64,000 bases of DNA. Origin: Adenanthera pavonina. Its lineage: Eukaryota; Streptophyta; Magnoliopsida; Fabales; Fabaceae. A model generated the notes under the pieces. The model was not told where the DNA came from and ran no database searches. It was given only the letters and a program-made list of their open reading frames with translations. Positions within the stretch are counted from its first letter, which is position 1. Every line of letters starts with the position of its first letter. The position numbers were made by a program, and so were the translations under genes. The DNA is taken from NCBI GenBank assembly GCA_026686845.1, contig JAIVEN010000014.1, positions 32,076,001 to 32,140,000 on the forward strand, in the 5' to 3' direction. Positions 33,168 to 45,826 of the stretch are shown in pieces.

Positions 33168-35860
33168 TTGCATGTTACTGAGCTACCTTATGATCTTCAT
33201 GTGTCCACACCCACGGGTAACCATGCTATTACATCCCATGTCTGCCTAAATTATATTGTACAATATGAGCATTATTGCACCACACTAAATCTCATATGCA
33301 TGCCATTTCCAAACATAGATGTTATAATAGGCATGAACTGGCTTCCCACCAATAACATTCTTCTTGATTGTAAAAACAAAGCCTTGATTTTACCTACTCC
33401 AGAAAGTGTCCTAAATACTGAGGCTAAGCTAAATTTCATATCGACAGTTCAAGCTGAGAGATGTTTGGGGAAAAGATGTCAAGCCTATTTGGTTTTCTTT
33501 TCAGTAAATGTTGAGGTTGATGAAGGGATTGAAGAAATACAAGTAGTAAGAGATTTTTCTGAAGTGTTTCCTAAGGATTTTAAAGACTTACCACTTGAAA
33601 GAGAGGTAGAGTTTTCTATAGATCTTGTGCCAGGAACAAGTCCAATATCAAAGGCACCATCCAAAATGGCATCACCTGAATTAGCAGAATTAAAGAAACA
33701 GATAGAAGAGCTATTGGAAAAAGGTTTCATCCGACCAAGTGTTTCTCCTTGAGGTGCTACAGTGCTATTTGTGAAAAAGAAAGATGAGAGCCTCCTGTTA
33801 TGCATCGACTATATGGAACTAAATAAAATTACTATTAAAAACAAATATCATTTACCTAGAATTGATGATTTATTAGATTAGTTGGCAGGAGCCACTATAT
33901 TTTCAAAAATCGATTTACAATCTGGATATCATCAGTTACGGGTTAAGGTAGATGATGTTCCCAAGACTGCTTTTCGAACTCGCTATGGGCATTATGAATT
34001 TTTAGTTATGCCATTTGGTCTAACGAATGCCCCAGCAATATTCATGGACTACATGAATAGGATTTTCTGGCCCTACTTAGATCAGTTTGTGGTAGTTTTC
34101 ATTGATGATATTTTAGTGTACTCCAAATCTTCAGAGGATCACAAGATGCATTTGAGAATAGTCTTGTCTGTTTTAAAGGAAAAGAAACTATACGCTAAAC
34201 TGAGCAAGTGTGAGTTTTGGCTCACAGAAGTGCAGTTCTTAGGGCATGTTGTTTCCAAGGACGGGGTCGCAGTAGACCCAAGTAAAGTTGATGTAATCCT
34301 AAAGTGGGAGCAACCCAAGACCGTCACTGAGATAAGAAGTTTCCTTGGTTTAGCAGGTTATTACAAACGATTTATACATGACTTTTCTCGAATTGCATTA
34401 CCACTTACAAAACTTACTAGAAAGAATACACTTTTTGTGTGGGATATGAATTGTGAACATAGTTTTAATGAATTGAAGTGCAAGTTAACTACCCCACATG
34501 TATTAACTATACCTAATCCTAAGGAACCTTTTGTGCTTTACACAAATGCAAGTAAGCACGGATTGGGTTGTGTTTTAATGCAGAATGGTAGAGTAGTAGC
34601 ATACGCTTCTCGACAATTAAAACTGCACGAAGAAAACTATCCTACACATAATTTAGAACTTACGGCTATTGTTCATGCTCTAAAGATATGGAGTGATTTT
34701 CTCTACAGTGGGACTGTAGAAGTGTTTTGTGACCACAAAAGCCTCAAATATTTAGAAGATAAAAAAGAATTGAATGCAAGACAAAGACGCTAGATGGAAT
34801 TGTTAAAAGATTATGATCATTCTTTAAAGTACCATCCAGGGAAAGCTAATGTAGTGGCTGATGCACTCATTAGAAAAACTATTCACGTAGCATATATGAT
34901 GATCCATGAAATGAAAATGATGGAAGATTTTAGGGATATGTACTTGTTTCTCCAATTACATGAGACCAAAATTGGTAATGAATTTTTACAAGACTTAATG
35001 AAAGCCCAGCAGAATGATGAGTTGTAAAGGTAGTTAAAGAAAAGATGAGTCAGGGAGAAATGCAGGAATTCAATGAGATAAATGATGGTCTGATCATGTT
35101 TCAGAAGAGAGTATATGTTCCTCTAGCAGTAGAATTAAAGGAAAAGATACTGGCAGAGGCACATCAAAGTAAATACACTATTCATCTAGGTATTACAAAA
35201 ATGTATCATGACTTAAGAAAAATGTTTTGATGGCCTGGGATGAAAAGTGATATTACCCAGTATGTGTCTGAGTGCTTAGTAATAACAAAGAGTTAAAATA
35301 GAACATCAGAAGCCTGCAGGAATATTACAGCCTTTAGATATCCCTGAATGGAAGTAGGATAGCATATCAATGGACTTCATTATGGGATCACCTAAAACAT
35401 CAGGAGGATATGATGCTATATGGGTTATAGTAGATAGGTTAACAAAGTCAGCCCATTTCCTAGCCATGAGATCAACATATGTACTAGATAAATTAGCACA
35501 GTTATATGTTAAAAGGTAGTGAGACTTCATGGAGTACCCAGTAGTATTATTTCAGATCATGATCCAAGGTTTAAATCGAAGTTTTGGAAGTCATTGCAAC
35601 AGGCCCTCGGTACTCAATTGAGATTCAGTACAGCATATCATCCACAAACTGATGGACAAACTGAGAGGACAATTCAAACATTAGAAGATATGCTAAGGGC
35701 TTGTGTGCTTGAAATGAAGGGAAACTAGGATGTATACTTAAGACTAGAAAAATTTGCATATAACGACAGTTATCATTCTAGTATTCAGATGGCTCCATAT
35801 GAACCGTTCTATGATTCTCTTTTGGGGCATCATAGCTTGAAAAGCTGATATCTCTTAAGG
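33168..35860 (+). pseudogene. Gypsy pol (protease, RT, RNase H, integrase)
   Basis: Partial polyprotein in several open pieces. Protease end 33168-33480 (IDVIIGMNWL). RT 33690-34330 with the active site [10 protein letters not shown] intact (Asp codons 34104-34109), plus [14 protein letters not shown] and [18 protein letters not shown]. RNase H 34440-34870 ([17 protein letters not shown], where the family has [19 protein letters not shown]). Integrase zinc region 35100-35280 (HLGITKMYHDLRKMF) and core to about 35720 ([18 protein letters not shown]). Stops at 33752 (family Trp), 33881 (family Gln), 34792 (family Trp) and 35025, and a shift near 35518. No adjoining LTR of its own on the right; the protease text links it to family B. 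Confidence 0.9.
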
Positions 35861-35956
35861 GTGATGGAACACAAATCTATCTGTTAGATTGTTAGGGACC
35901 AAGAACTTCTCATACAACAACCTAACATAGAAAAACAAATGTATTAATAATCCATA

Positions 35957-38900
35957 CTAAAATGAAAGGTCAATTAGATCGCAGTTCATGCACCTAATGT
36001 ATATGTTAATATTCATAGTCTCAAGCTTTTGATGGTCTACTATAATACTGATGATATCTATACTTATCACTTCAAAGACTTCCTTATTATACACCCTTAT
36101 GTCATACTTAGCCCTCAATTTCCTCCATTGACCTCTTTTTGCTAATCTTCTCAAGAGTTTGTAGTTTTTGTTAGAAAAATTAGGTCGAGGCAATCCCTTT
36201 GCTTGGTAAACATTTGACTCCTTTGATTGCCCTACCCCTATGGCTTGCTTCTCTTTTCCCTTTGTAACAAAGTTGGACAACAATAGCAAATTATAATAAA
36301 GTGTCAATTGTCATACATTTATAGATGGACTCAATCATTTGGCTCGCTTCTCTTTTGCCTGTGCAACAAAACTAGTCAATATGGGATGAACCAAAGAATA
36401 CATAATAGCATATTATAATGAAGTGTCAACTGACATACCAGGGTAATGAGATTTGCTGGCCATGCTACGTAGCTACCCATTGCCTTACCTACTATATCCG
36501 CCTCTTCAATAGGAACAGGTAACAAGGCATTCTCCTCCTTCAAAATTTCAATCGATACTCTCAAATGGCCTGCAGGTAAGGGTGTGTTGTGCAAAATTCC
36601 TCCTGGCCTATTATCCACATACCCTTTTGCAACCACACGACGAGTCAGGGTATCCAACCATAGTTGGCAATATGATACACCCTAAACCAATCATAACATC
36701 ATAAATTTATATATGCAAAAAAAAAATATGGACTTCAATAATAAGGAGAGGAATTATCTCAGGGAGATGCACAGAATGAAAAGTACAGCTATCTTTGACA
36801 CTAGGGCTGGCTTCCTCTACTTGTACCCTATGCGATGATTGTATTTGATCAATTACCTTCACTTGTTTATACACTAACTCTTTCAATGCATATATTTCTT
36901 TGTTCATCTATTCCTCCATTTCCCTAAGTGCCATAGCTGCAGCGTTTGAAGATGAACGATGTTTGGTTCTAAGAATAGCTTTCTTACTAACGCCAAACCC
37001 AAAACCCCTAACATGACTAGGGTGCTCAAGCTGCCCCAATGTCCAGCCTAACACATCCAACCATGTGGCTTCATCAATACCATTGGACATGGACAGTAAA
37101 AGTTCATCTTGTCAATCCAGAAAAACAAATGATTATTAAATTATTTTATAAAGACAATAATACATACTCACAATCCAAAGAAATAGTAATTTTTTTAAAA
37201 TATAGATAATGAAGTAATAGATACTAACAAATTGGTCGCAAACTTTCTTAACCTCTTTATTATCAATTATCCCTTCCTTGTTTTTCCTCGCTTCTACCCA
37301 AAGCTCATGACAGGTAAATGTGCTACCCTCTAATCCCTCATGAGTAACCATGTATTAATACAAATAATGAATGTATAAGCATTTTTATGGAAAATATATT
37401 TACACAAATAAAACTAAAAACACGTGCCATTCTATCTTTGATTCTGGAGTATCCTAGACGACTACCTCTGTAAGGGTATTGTTGAAGCTTAGCCCTCCCA
37501 CTATTTTGCTGGCTTAACATCTATATGAAACACAATACTCAAATGAAACAGCTTGAAACATAGATTAATAAAATAATTTAGTAAAAATGGTTTACCTTCA
37601 AAGACTCTTCATGACATCTATCGGTAAAAATCTTAGGCTTCTTGTTGTATATATATTTCAAATAACTTTGGAGGATGCTCAAGGATATTACCATCTTGAT
37701 CCTTCATATAATGTTTTGTCAGGATATAATGAAAAGCTCGCATTGCCACTCCGGCCTTCTTGTATATGTAATATTGACGGGTCTCATCGATGTCAAATGC
37801 TAACTACAAAACAATTGTAGTAAGTATGCATATATGAAAAAAAAAAGAAAAGAAAACATCATAAGGGGAAGCAATTTACCGCTATATCCTAGAAAACCAA
37901 ATCCTTTACACCTCAAGGGACTTTCTGTAACACCTTATATTAGGACCCATTTCCCATGTATTAGGCCTTAGTTATGATTCATTAATCATAATTAGAGACT
38001 TAAATCATCTAGAAAATTAAAGCAGAATTTTTCAAAAATTTGGTGATACTGTTCATGTGTTAAAACCATTTGACCGACTGAATTTTAGAAATTTATAACT
38101 AATTATAGAAAAATTATATTAAGGTGATTCAAGTTCCTAAAATTATATTAAATCCAGATATACATGGAAAAATATGAAACAGTAATTCATTAGGCCAATT
38201 TGTACAAAAAATTTTGTAGACTTTTACTGTTCATTTGGTCATTTTTCTATCTTCCAGTTTTCTGACCTCAAATTTGAAAATTCATATTTCATTATATTCT
38301 GGACCAAATTATGCATATTCTATGTCATTTGAAATATCTATATGTCCACTTCTAGAAATATTTTTCTTACACATTTATTTTACTTGCACATAGTATGACA
38401 TAAACTTAAATCATGAAGGGTTAGAATCCAACTTTTACTAAAACAGTTTTGGGAAAACCTCCATATCTTCTATTATATAGCTCCAATTACCTGTAAATCA
38501 GTGGCATATGAAACTAAAACATAGACCTTTCTATACATATAAACCAATGAATTTTTGGATCCCTATACGATTTTATAATATCTTTTGAATTTCCCAGTAT
38601 CTAACTTTCAAATTCTAGTTTTCTCAATCTTCCCCTGTTCTAAACCCTAATTTTGAAAAATCATTACTTTTTCTACATGACTCCAAATGGAGTGAATTAG
38701 GGTTCATTTTAAAGGTTGGGATGTCCTCTATTTTTTGCAAAAATCCCAGAAACTAATCTCATATTAAGTTTAGAACAAGGATGAAATAAACAAATACATC
38801 TGGAAAATGCCCTGTTTCAATATATATTGTAATTTGCTTGCCAAAACCCATGCAAATGAACTCATTTTGGCATAAGACTTGGTAGAACATAACATCATAT

Positions 38901-41119
38901 CACAAAATCCAGAATTGAAAATTTTCATACATTTTCTACAACATTAACATAATATTCACTATTTTAAAACTTCCTACAAAAGCAAGGCACAAATAACAAT
39001 TCACATTATAACATGATAACTTACACATCAACAACTCATAATTATCTTCTTCATACCTCTTGCTCCTTCCTTAGCCCTTTTCCATGGTTTTTCCCTACAT
39101 GGTTGGTTATTTGGAAGAGTGAGATTCAAAGAATCTCAGTAGCTTTACCCAATCATGCAATCATATCATCAAGAACATTCATTAAATCATCAATGAATTT
39201 CATTAAAATATATGTTGTCATATTATTTTATAAAAATTCTGACAGAGTTTCATTTAGTAAAATGGATATCTCGGGGTTACATAACCCTTAATAAACTCAG
39301 CCAACAACATGTAACCATCATAAAACATCAACACAAGAATATGGTAAAGCAATAAATTCATAGAAATCAAATATGACAATATAATACATAACTTGGTAAA
39401 ATGCTACCTTAATGTATTCCCTTCCTTTCCAAACTTTATGCACCTATTCTTTGAGTTGCTTAAGCTTCCTTGAACCTATACATAGTACCAATGAAGCACA
39501 TAAATCACTTATTCATAGCCTTACTTCACCAAGTGCTTATCAAACTCTTAAAAATTCACTTTGAAATTCTTTTGGGTTTTCCTTGTATCCGTAGTTGTTC
39601 TTAAGATTTTGGATAATGTGAAATCCATTTTTAGGGTCAAAATTCTAAAATTCCATCTCCATATTAAACCATAATTAGGCTAAACATAGCATAAAAATTG
39701 GAGGAAAATATTTACTCTAAACTAGTTGCAATAACTTGTGATTTCTTGCTTCTAGTCACCTTGCTATACCTTTTCCTATATTTATTTGGTTTAAGCTCCA
39801 CTTTCTCTCTCCAAATCCTCCATGGTTGAAAATTTCATGGTGAAAGAAGAGGAGAATACTTCATAAAATCAAACCAAACAACTCAAGGAATAAGCTTGAG
39901 GTGGCATAGATCTTACCTTGATACTTGATTTCCCAAGCCTTGATCTTCAACTTCATTTCCTGTTCTCTTTTCTCTCTTTCTTTCTTATGTTTTTCTCTCT
40001 CTATTTGCTACTGAATGGCTCATGGAAATGGTGAGGAAAGAGAGGGATTAAGTGGTTTAATCACATGATAATCATGGTTAATAGCTTTAATTAATTATGG
40101 CTACTTTTATGCCAAAAACCAACAACTTCTTGACAAAGTTTTTAACAAACATTTTTGCTGCCCAAACTGCCCAATCTCATGTCGAGAGAGAGGTATTTGA
40201 GTGTCCAATACTACTCAATTTTTCCTGGTCCAAATATATCTTAAACAGAATAATTTTTAACTATACCGATAAAATTGCTTTTTATAATAATTTAGTATTT
40301 AATTGCTACAGGACTATTCCCTATTTTTATTTATGTTTCCTTAATTATCCTATCCTAAATGGTATCTATATGAGACTCATATCCTATCCTGGTTGCCTTT
40401 TAACAGTCCATGGGGCCCATAATATATTTTATCGGTATTAAGTTACTTTTGGATGCTCGACTAATTATTTCTTTATCTTTAATCATTAACCCTCAGTGCC
40501 ATATATCTTTTAACTTCTCTCATCGAGGGCTTCATTCTGACAATAATTTTGAATATTTACAAAATTACCCCTATCCCAAGGTTAAATTATAATTTTTGAA
40601 ACTTTCGAGTCTTTAGATGTAATTTTTCTAAAGACTTTTGCACATGATTTTTATTGTTTTGAGACATGGATATCATTTTTATAATTCTTTAGGGATAAAA
40701 ATATAATTTATCATTTTTTCATCCAACCAGGAAAAATGACCTCTTTGCCCTATTTCACACAAAACAGTGTCTGCCTATTTTTGCAAATTTCCTATATATT
40801 TCTAGATATTGTAGCTTTTTTGGATGTTATACTTTCATCTAATCGTTCCAATTCCAATCATTACTTGCTATGGGCACCTTCGACTTAACAGCTATCCCAA
40901 TATAGCTACTTAATTTTTTCCACCTTTTCTGATGGGATAGTTTTTATAATTCCAATCCACATGGATCTTATGGACACTATCTCTTGCTCCTATGACCTCT
41001 TTTAGCATAGTCAATCCATGACTGTGCTTGTCTAATTCTTTCCTCAACTTCTTTTTAGCAAGGTCATCCGATGCGTCAACATGACTTGGATCTATATCAT
41101 GTATAGAAGGGGAAGTCAT
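35957..41119 (-). pseudogene. CACTA second gene (Ptta/En-Spm type), split by an LTR
   Basis: Minus-strand gene in pieces. The N-terminal part 40840-41119 starts MTSPSIHDIDPSHVDASDDL and has the HVDWNYKNYPIRKGG and YIGIAVKSKVPIAS motifs of plant Ptta/En-Spm proteins. A solo LTR (37926-40831) follows. Then come DIDETRQYYIYKKAGVAMRA (near 37800), SGRAKLQQYPYRGSRLGYSR (37338-37520), CHELWVEARKNKEGIIDNKE (37136-37351), HPSHVRGFGFGVSKKAI (36908-37090), a coiled stretch (36707-36907), a DUF8039-like domain (36376-36657; HNTPLPAGHLRVSIEIL, NALLPVP) and a tail (35957-36307) resembling the segment before a Ulp1-type protease. Likely introns separate pieces. Several in-frame stops. It normally pairs with TNP2, which lies just upstream. 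Confidence 0.8.
37926..40831 (-). repeat. Family B solo LTR (copy D) inside the CACTA gene
   Basis: A single 2,906-bp LTR, starting (plus text) TGTAACACCTTATATT and ending ggatgttata, with perfect 5-bp duplications CTTTC at 37921-37925 and 40832-40836. It is the reverse complement of copies B and C. Removing it with one CTTTC restores the CACTA frame, so it is a solo LTR and the insertion is clean. Internal ORFs (39013, 40097, 40410) are chance. Confidence 0.93.
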
Positions 41120-41159
41120 TTACTTATAATATAAATCAAACAAACAAGTTATATATGAT

Positions 41160-41393
41160 CCAAGTAATATAAATCAAGTTAAGAGAACTCAAACATAAGA
41201 GAAATTATATTTGTTAAAAAAATTTGTATAAATCAAGTCAAGCAAACTCAAACATAAGAGAAATTATATATATTAAAAAAAAGTAATATAAATCAAGTCA
41301 AGAAAACTCAAAAATTATATATGTTAACAAAATAATAAATGAAGTTAAGAAAAATAAAATATAAGAGAAATTATATTTGCTAAAAAAAAGTTA
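41160..41393. repeat. Degenerate tandem repeat between the two CACTA genes
   Basis: About four copies of a roughly 60-bp unit (ataaatcaagtcaag..aactcaaacataagagaaatta, then a poly-A run) with differing lengths. It separates the 3' end of the TNP2 piece from the start of the Ptta-like gene. Confidence 0.7.
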
Positions 41394-42150
41394 AACATTT
41401 TCCTCTTTTTACTTTGTCCCTTCTTTATGATCCAAATACCCTCTTGATGATCATTTCTCATATACAGGGTATGATCTACAGTAGAATCAATATCAATTAA
41501 TGTCCTTAAGAAAGAATCATCCTTTATATCTGCATCTTGATGGTCTTCATCATTATTGGTTATTTTGTTCGTTAACATAATAATGGACCACTTCTTATTA
41601 GTAGGATTAGTGACAAAAAACACATGTTGAGCTTGAGATGCTACAATAAAAGGCTCATCCTTGTACCCCACCTTATTAAGATCCATCTGAATAAACCCTA
41701 ATTCATCCACTCGAAGGCCATTCTTATTGTCAACCCACTTATAGCTGAAGACTGGTACATGGAATAAGATGTGATCCAACTTCCATATGCGCTCAATCAA
41801 CCCAAAGTAAGACATATTTGCAAAAATAGGGTTTTTATCTTTGGCACTAGAAATATGCATTGATTGAGCTATCATAGTTACCCCACTATTTTGCATTGTG
41901 CTCCAATCATCCTGCTCTTTCATATAAAATGTGTATCCATTGATGAGATAATCGGTGTAAGATATGACACACATGCTTGGACCGTTACCTAACTATCTCA
42001 ACCTTTCTGAAATCAGACAAGGATTCCTCTCAAACTTCAAAATAGTGTGATGTCTCAACCAATCTATAACAAGTGGATTGTGTTCTTTTGATATCTAACT
42101 CTCATTCTTATTAGGGTTTAAGCTTCTAAGTTCCTCTTTATGCGTTTCCA
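41345..42150 (-). pseudogene. CACTA transposase TNP2, C-terminal part
   Basis: Minus-strand frame of 209 aa from 41974 down to 41345, extended upstream to about 42150 through two in-frame TAGs. The upstream end reads YVETHKEELRSLNPNKNES and LGNGPSMCVISYTDYLINGY, the end of the transposase with its following conserved block. The DUF4216-like domain reads YFGLIERIWKLDHILFHVPV, FSYKWVDNKNGLRVDELGFI and KVGYKDEPFIVASQAQHVFF. The catalytic N-terminal part is missing; upstream sequence is replaced by an LTR-like fragment. TNP2 cuts the element's ends; this piece cannot. Confidence 0.88.
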
Positions 42151-42650
42151 CATATGGCACAATGATGTGTCCATTTTATACATGTAAAATACCCACATTT
42201 AAGCTCCAAATTGCATCTAAATATGTTTAAATTGGTATATTTTAGCATGATTTTACATATTTTTGTGTTTCATGGCGTTGTAAGCTTATTTTAAAGCATT
42301 TGGAACAAAAACGTTACAAATCGTTTATACTGAAAAATTTCAACATCAGTCAGTATTTTTACCATAACTCTCACATATGATTGAGGTGATTTAAAATGCG
42401 TAGGAAAACTAAGATATGGAGCTATAACTTTCATGTTTTGAGTTTTTCCAAATTCTAACGTTATTATAGTGAAAATCAAGCTAAAATTGTCAATATGAGT
42501 TGGTGACTTGTCTAAAGCTTAATAAAGGAGTTTTCTGTGTTAGACATCTACCCGATGCTAGGTCAAACTCAGCCTGCACCGGGTTAATGCGTTTTTCCCA
42601 TTTTTCTGCTTTTTCAGAACCACTTGGTGTCGTATTTGATGATCCTATTT
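42151..42650. other. LTR-like fragment of unknown family
   Basis: Text such as 'tccattttatacatgtaaaa', 'taaattggtatattttagc' and 'aatatgagttggtgac' resembles plant Gypsy LTR sequence, but no second copy, end or duplication is visible here. No gene. Confidence 0.3.
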
Positions 42651-42830
42651 TTAAAGATTGTACCCTAAGCCAATTATTATATTATGAACATTGTTCTTCA
42701 TTATGACAAAAGAAGGTGTTTTTCTTCCATTATTATATTAAGGTGATTCAAATTCCTAAAATTATAGTAATTTTTAACTGTACCAATAAAATTGGTTTTT
42801 ATATTAATTTTTAACTGTAATGATAAATGG
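42651..42830. repeat. Patchwork of LTR scraps
   Basis: Three pieces in a row. 42651-42733 equals the first 83 bp of the LTR at 52955. The next about 35 bp ('ttaaggtgattcaaattcct') equals copy D near 38117-38153. The next 'gtaatttttaactgtaccaa' equals copy D near 40247, followed by a second partial copy of the same phrase. The first join lies in a shared 'attatatt'. Confidence 0.7.
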
Positions 42831-42839
42831 CAGAGAGTA

Positions 42840-43353
42840 AACCCCGTATGCTCAAGAGAATTTCTTCATGATCCTGTAGACTATCATCCCTATATCTGGT
42901 GGTCTATTGTCTGGGGTGTTATCTGGGTCCTCCAAAAAAGCTAACTCCCAGTCCACATCCTCATATACCTTAACCACCCTTTTTTATGGTAGAGCATCTA
43001 CGAGAGGAATGCTTGTATAGGCACTGCTAGGATAGCCTCTTGTATTGCTTGAGGATTTTCTACTGCATACTGTTCTTCCTCTACATTCACGACAAGAACC
43101 TCATTGGAGCCTATACTTTCCTTTTGATGGTGTACCTCTGGTATCATCTCAGGCTCTTCATGATCATCTACAACTGAGCTGTTATTTGTTGAAGATATCT
43201 TTACTATCATTCAATCACAATAACAACTAGTTAGTAGACTAATACTAAGGAATAATTTATTTATTCCTATTCCTTTTTCCTAACTTAAACTATACTGGCA
43301 CATTATTTTTGCTCTGAGAGCCTAAACCTTCGGCTCTAAGGCCCTAAACCTTT
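42840..43353 (-). pseudogene. gag start of family B Gypsy (copy E), minus strand
   Basis: Seventy-residue frame from ATG 43210 to 42998 (MIVKISSTNNSSVVDDHEEP ... IQEAILAVPIQ), acidic and Gln/Glu-rich. It lies about 145 nt after the primer-binding site, where gag should begin. The frame stops at 42998 and decays further. Assigned by position; the sequence itself is not a clear gag match. Confidence 0.5.
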
Positions 43354-43366
43354 AACTCTGATACCA
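43354..43366 (-). promoter_or_regulatory. Primer-binding site, initiator tRNA-Met (copy E)
   Basis: On the minus strand TGGTATCAGAGTT follows the LTR end (gtgttaca) after five bases. Its first eleven bases match the plant initiator tRNA-Met complement. It shows that copy E is a 5' LTR read on the minus strand. Confidence 0.85.
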
Positions 43367-43371
43367 AAAAC

Positions 43372-45826
43372 TGTAACACCTCTCTTATGGGCCCATTTTC
43401 CATGCATTTAATTATTCTAAAATCTATTTATATCATTATAGGATCTTGAATCACAATAAATGCCATAATAAATTTGTTCAATATTTGGGCATTATTCATT
43501 TAATCAAATTTGTTAAAAAATCATAGCTAAATCAATAAAAATTGTATCCATGTGATCCAAGTCCCTAGGGATAGCTTATAACTTTCTCTACATGGAGAAA
43601 ATATAAGTCAGAGCAATGATAGTACTGATCTGTACAGCAAACTCTGAATTTTTACATTTTATATGAAAACTGCAAAATAATCATTTTAATTGGGATTAAA
43701 TATAAAAATCCGCCAAATATTGCACACACATCCTGTATGAGTGTTCTTTAGACCATTAGAGAGCTCTTCCTGTCTACTTCTAAACCATATACATCATTTA
43801 TACTTTATACACCAAAAGTCCAAATAGTGGCATATTTACTCTACATCGGTCAAGATGATTTTTTATATCTTACTACTTTGCCAAACAAAAGCCATAAAAT
43901 ATTCACATGGCCATACATCATTTTCATACTATACCATACTTTAGCTAAGACCTAAGGCATCCTAAAAACTTGAAGAAACATACCTAACATCATATTTACA
44001 AATTTAAAAAAAAGGTCAAAGCTCATGGCCATTGCTAGAATTATTAAGTTAATGGCCAAATTACTTCTTCTTTCCTTTCTCTTCCTTGGTGGTCTTGCCA
44101 TTATTGCTACCTATTCATGGTTAATATTTGGGAGGGTAAGATCAAAGAATCTCAGTAGTTAATACCCAACATGCCATCACATCATCACATTAAGCATGAA
44201 AACATCAAGATAACACATTTTAAATACATTAACAAATTTGCATCATATGAATTCATAAAATTTTTGACAGTTTCGTTTTGAAAAATGAACATCCCAAGGT
44301 CTCAATGCTCCTCAATCAACTCAGCCAATATACAGAAATCATCTCAAAATATCATTGCAATCATATGGCAAAGCATAAAGCACATTGAAAACAACTATGA
44401 TAACATAATGCTAGTATGGGAAATTAACCACCTTATAATGCTCCCTTGTTCTCCAAACATAGTATGCCACTTCTTGACCCTCCTAACACTTTCTTAAACC
44501 TAATCAAATCATCATTTAGTCCATTTAGCCACTGATTTTTGGAATTATATAAGACATTACTCACTAAAAGCCAAAATTTTCACTTAGCTTTCCTTTGATC
44601 TTTCTTTGTACAACACACTTGTTCTTAAGAGTTTAGACCATGGGGAATCCATTTTTGAGGTCAAAATCATGAAATTCAAACTCTAAATACTTCCCATGTT
44701 CTAACCGAAATTGTCTCAAAGTGATTGAAAAAAATTTCCTTCAAATCACTTCAAATCATCCATGGATTCATGCTTCTAGTATCTAGTCTAAGCTTTCCCT
44801 TAAGTTTAATGATTCAAAACTCATTGCTATTGCTAAATCACATTTTGGCCGAAACCCTAAGATGGAAAGGAAGCAAACTAAATCATAAAACATGCTTTGA
44901 AAACAATAATAGCAAGCTTAGGGTGGTAGGAAATATTCTTACCAACTTGTACTTCAATTTTCCTTTGGTTTCTCTTCCTTTTCTCTCTCCTTTTCCTCTT
45001 CCTTTTCTTGCGTTTTCTTGTTTTGTTTCAACTGCTGGTTCATGCATGAAGTCGTGAGGAAAGAGAAGGGTTTAAGTGGTTAAGTGATTTAATTTAGTGG
45101 CTTAATCACTTAATTAACTAAAGTTACTTTTTTTTGTCTCCTTTTTTAAGAAGTTTTCCTTGAAAAATCATTAAATATTTGGGACTTTTGGGCTGCAACA
45201 AATCACACATGAGAGAGAGGGAAGTATGTCCAAAAATTACCCAAATTTCCTGATCCAAATATACCTCAATCGGAGTACTTTTGTATTTTCATAATTATCT
45301 TGTCCCAAATGGTATCTGTGTATGGCCCATATCCTGACCCGGTTTCTTTTTAACCATTGATAGAGCCTACAATTTACTTTATTGGTTTACTATTACTTTT
45401 AGACTTTCGGCACTGATTATTTCTTTATTCTTGAACATTAACCCTCAGTGCCATATACCATTGGACTTCTCTCATCGAGGGCTTCATTTTGATAGTGATT
45501 TTACATATTTACAAAATTGACCTTGACTTAAGGTTAAATTGTAATTTTTAAAACTTTTGGGTCATTAGGTGTAATTTTCTCCAAGAATTTTCTATTTCTT
45601 TCCTAAATTTTAATACTTTTGGGACATAGATGTCATTTTTATATTTCTGTAGCGGTAAAAATATAATTTTCTCATTTTTCTGTCTAACAAGGAAAAATAA
45701 TCTCTTTGCCCTATTTCACGCAAAACGGTGTTTGTCCATTTTCATAAATTTCTTGTACATTTTACGTTATCATCAATTATGTCCTCTTTTATCACTTAGT
45801 ATCCAGTGAAATTTTGGGATATTACA
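43372..45826 (-). repeat. Family B 5' LTR (copy E), minus strand
   Basis: Minus-strand LTR from TGTAATATCCC (45826) to gtgttaca (43372), 2,455 bp. It is collinear with copy D ('ctcatcgagggcttcatt', 'atctctttgccctatttca'). It abuts a CACTA-like end on the right; its own 3' LTR is not in the window. Confidence 0.82.

Noticed and set aside
39013..40592. ORFs of 60-114 aa within 37926-40831
   Set aside because: All lie in the family B solo LTR and are not kept in the sister LTRs.
36000..42150. Host gene on the minus strand (209-aa ORF at 41345)
   Set aside because: Its DUF4216-like text and the neighbouring Ptta-like gene are those of a CACTA transposon.
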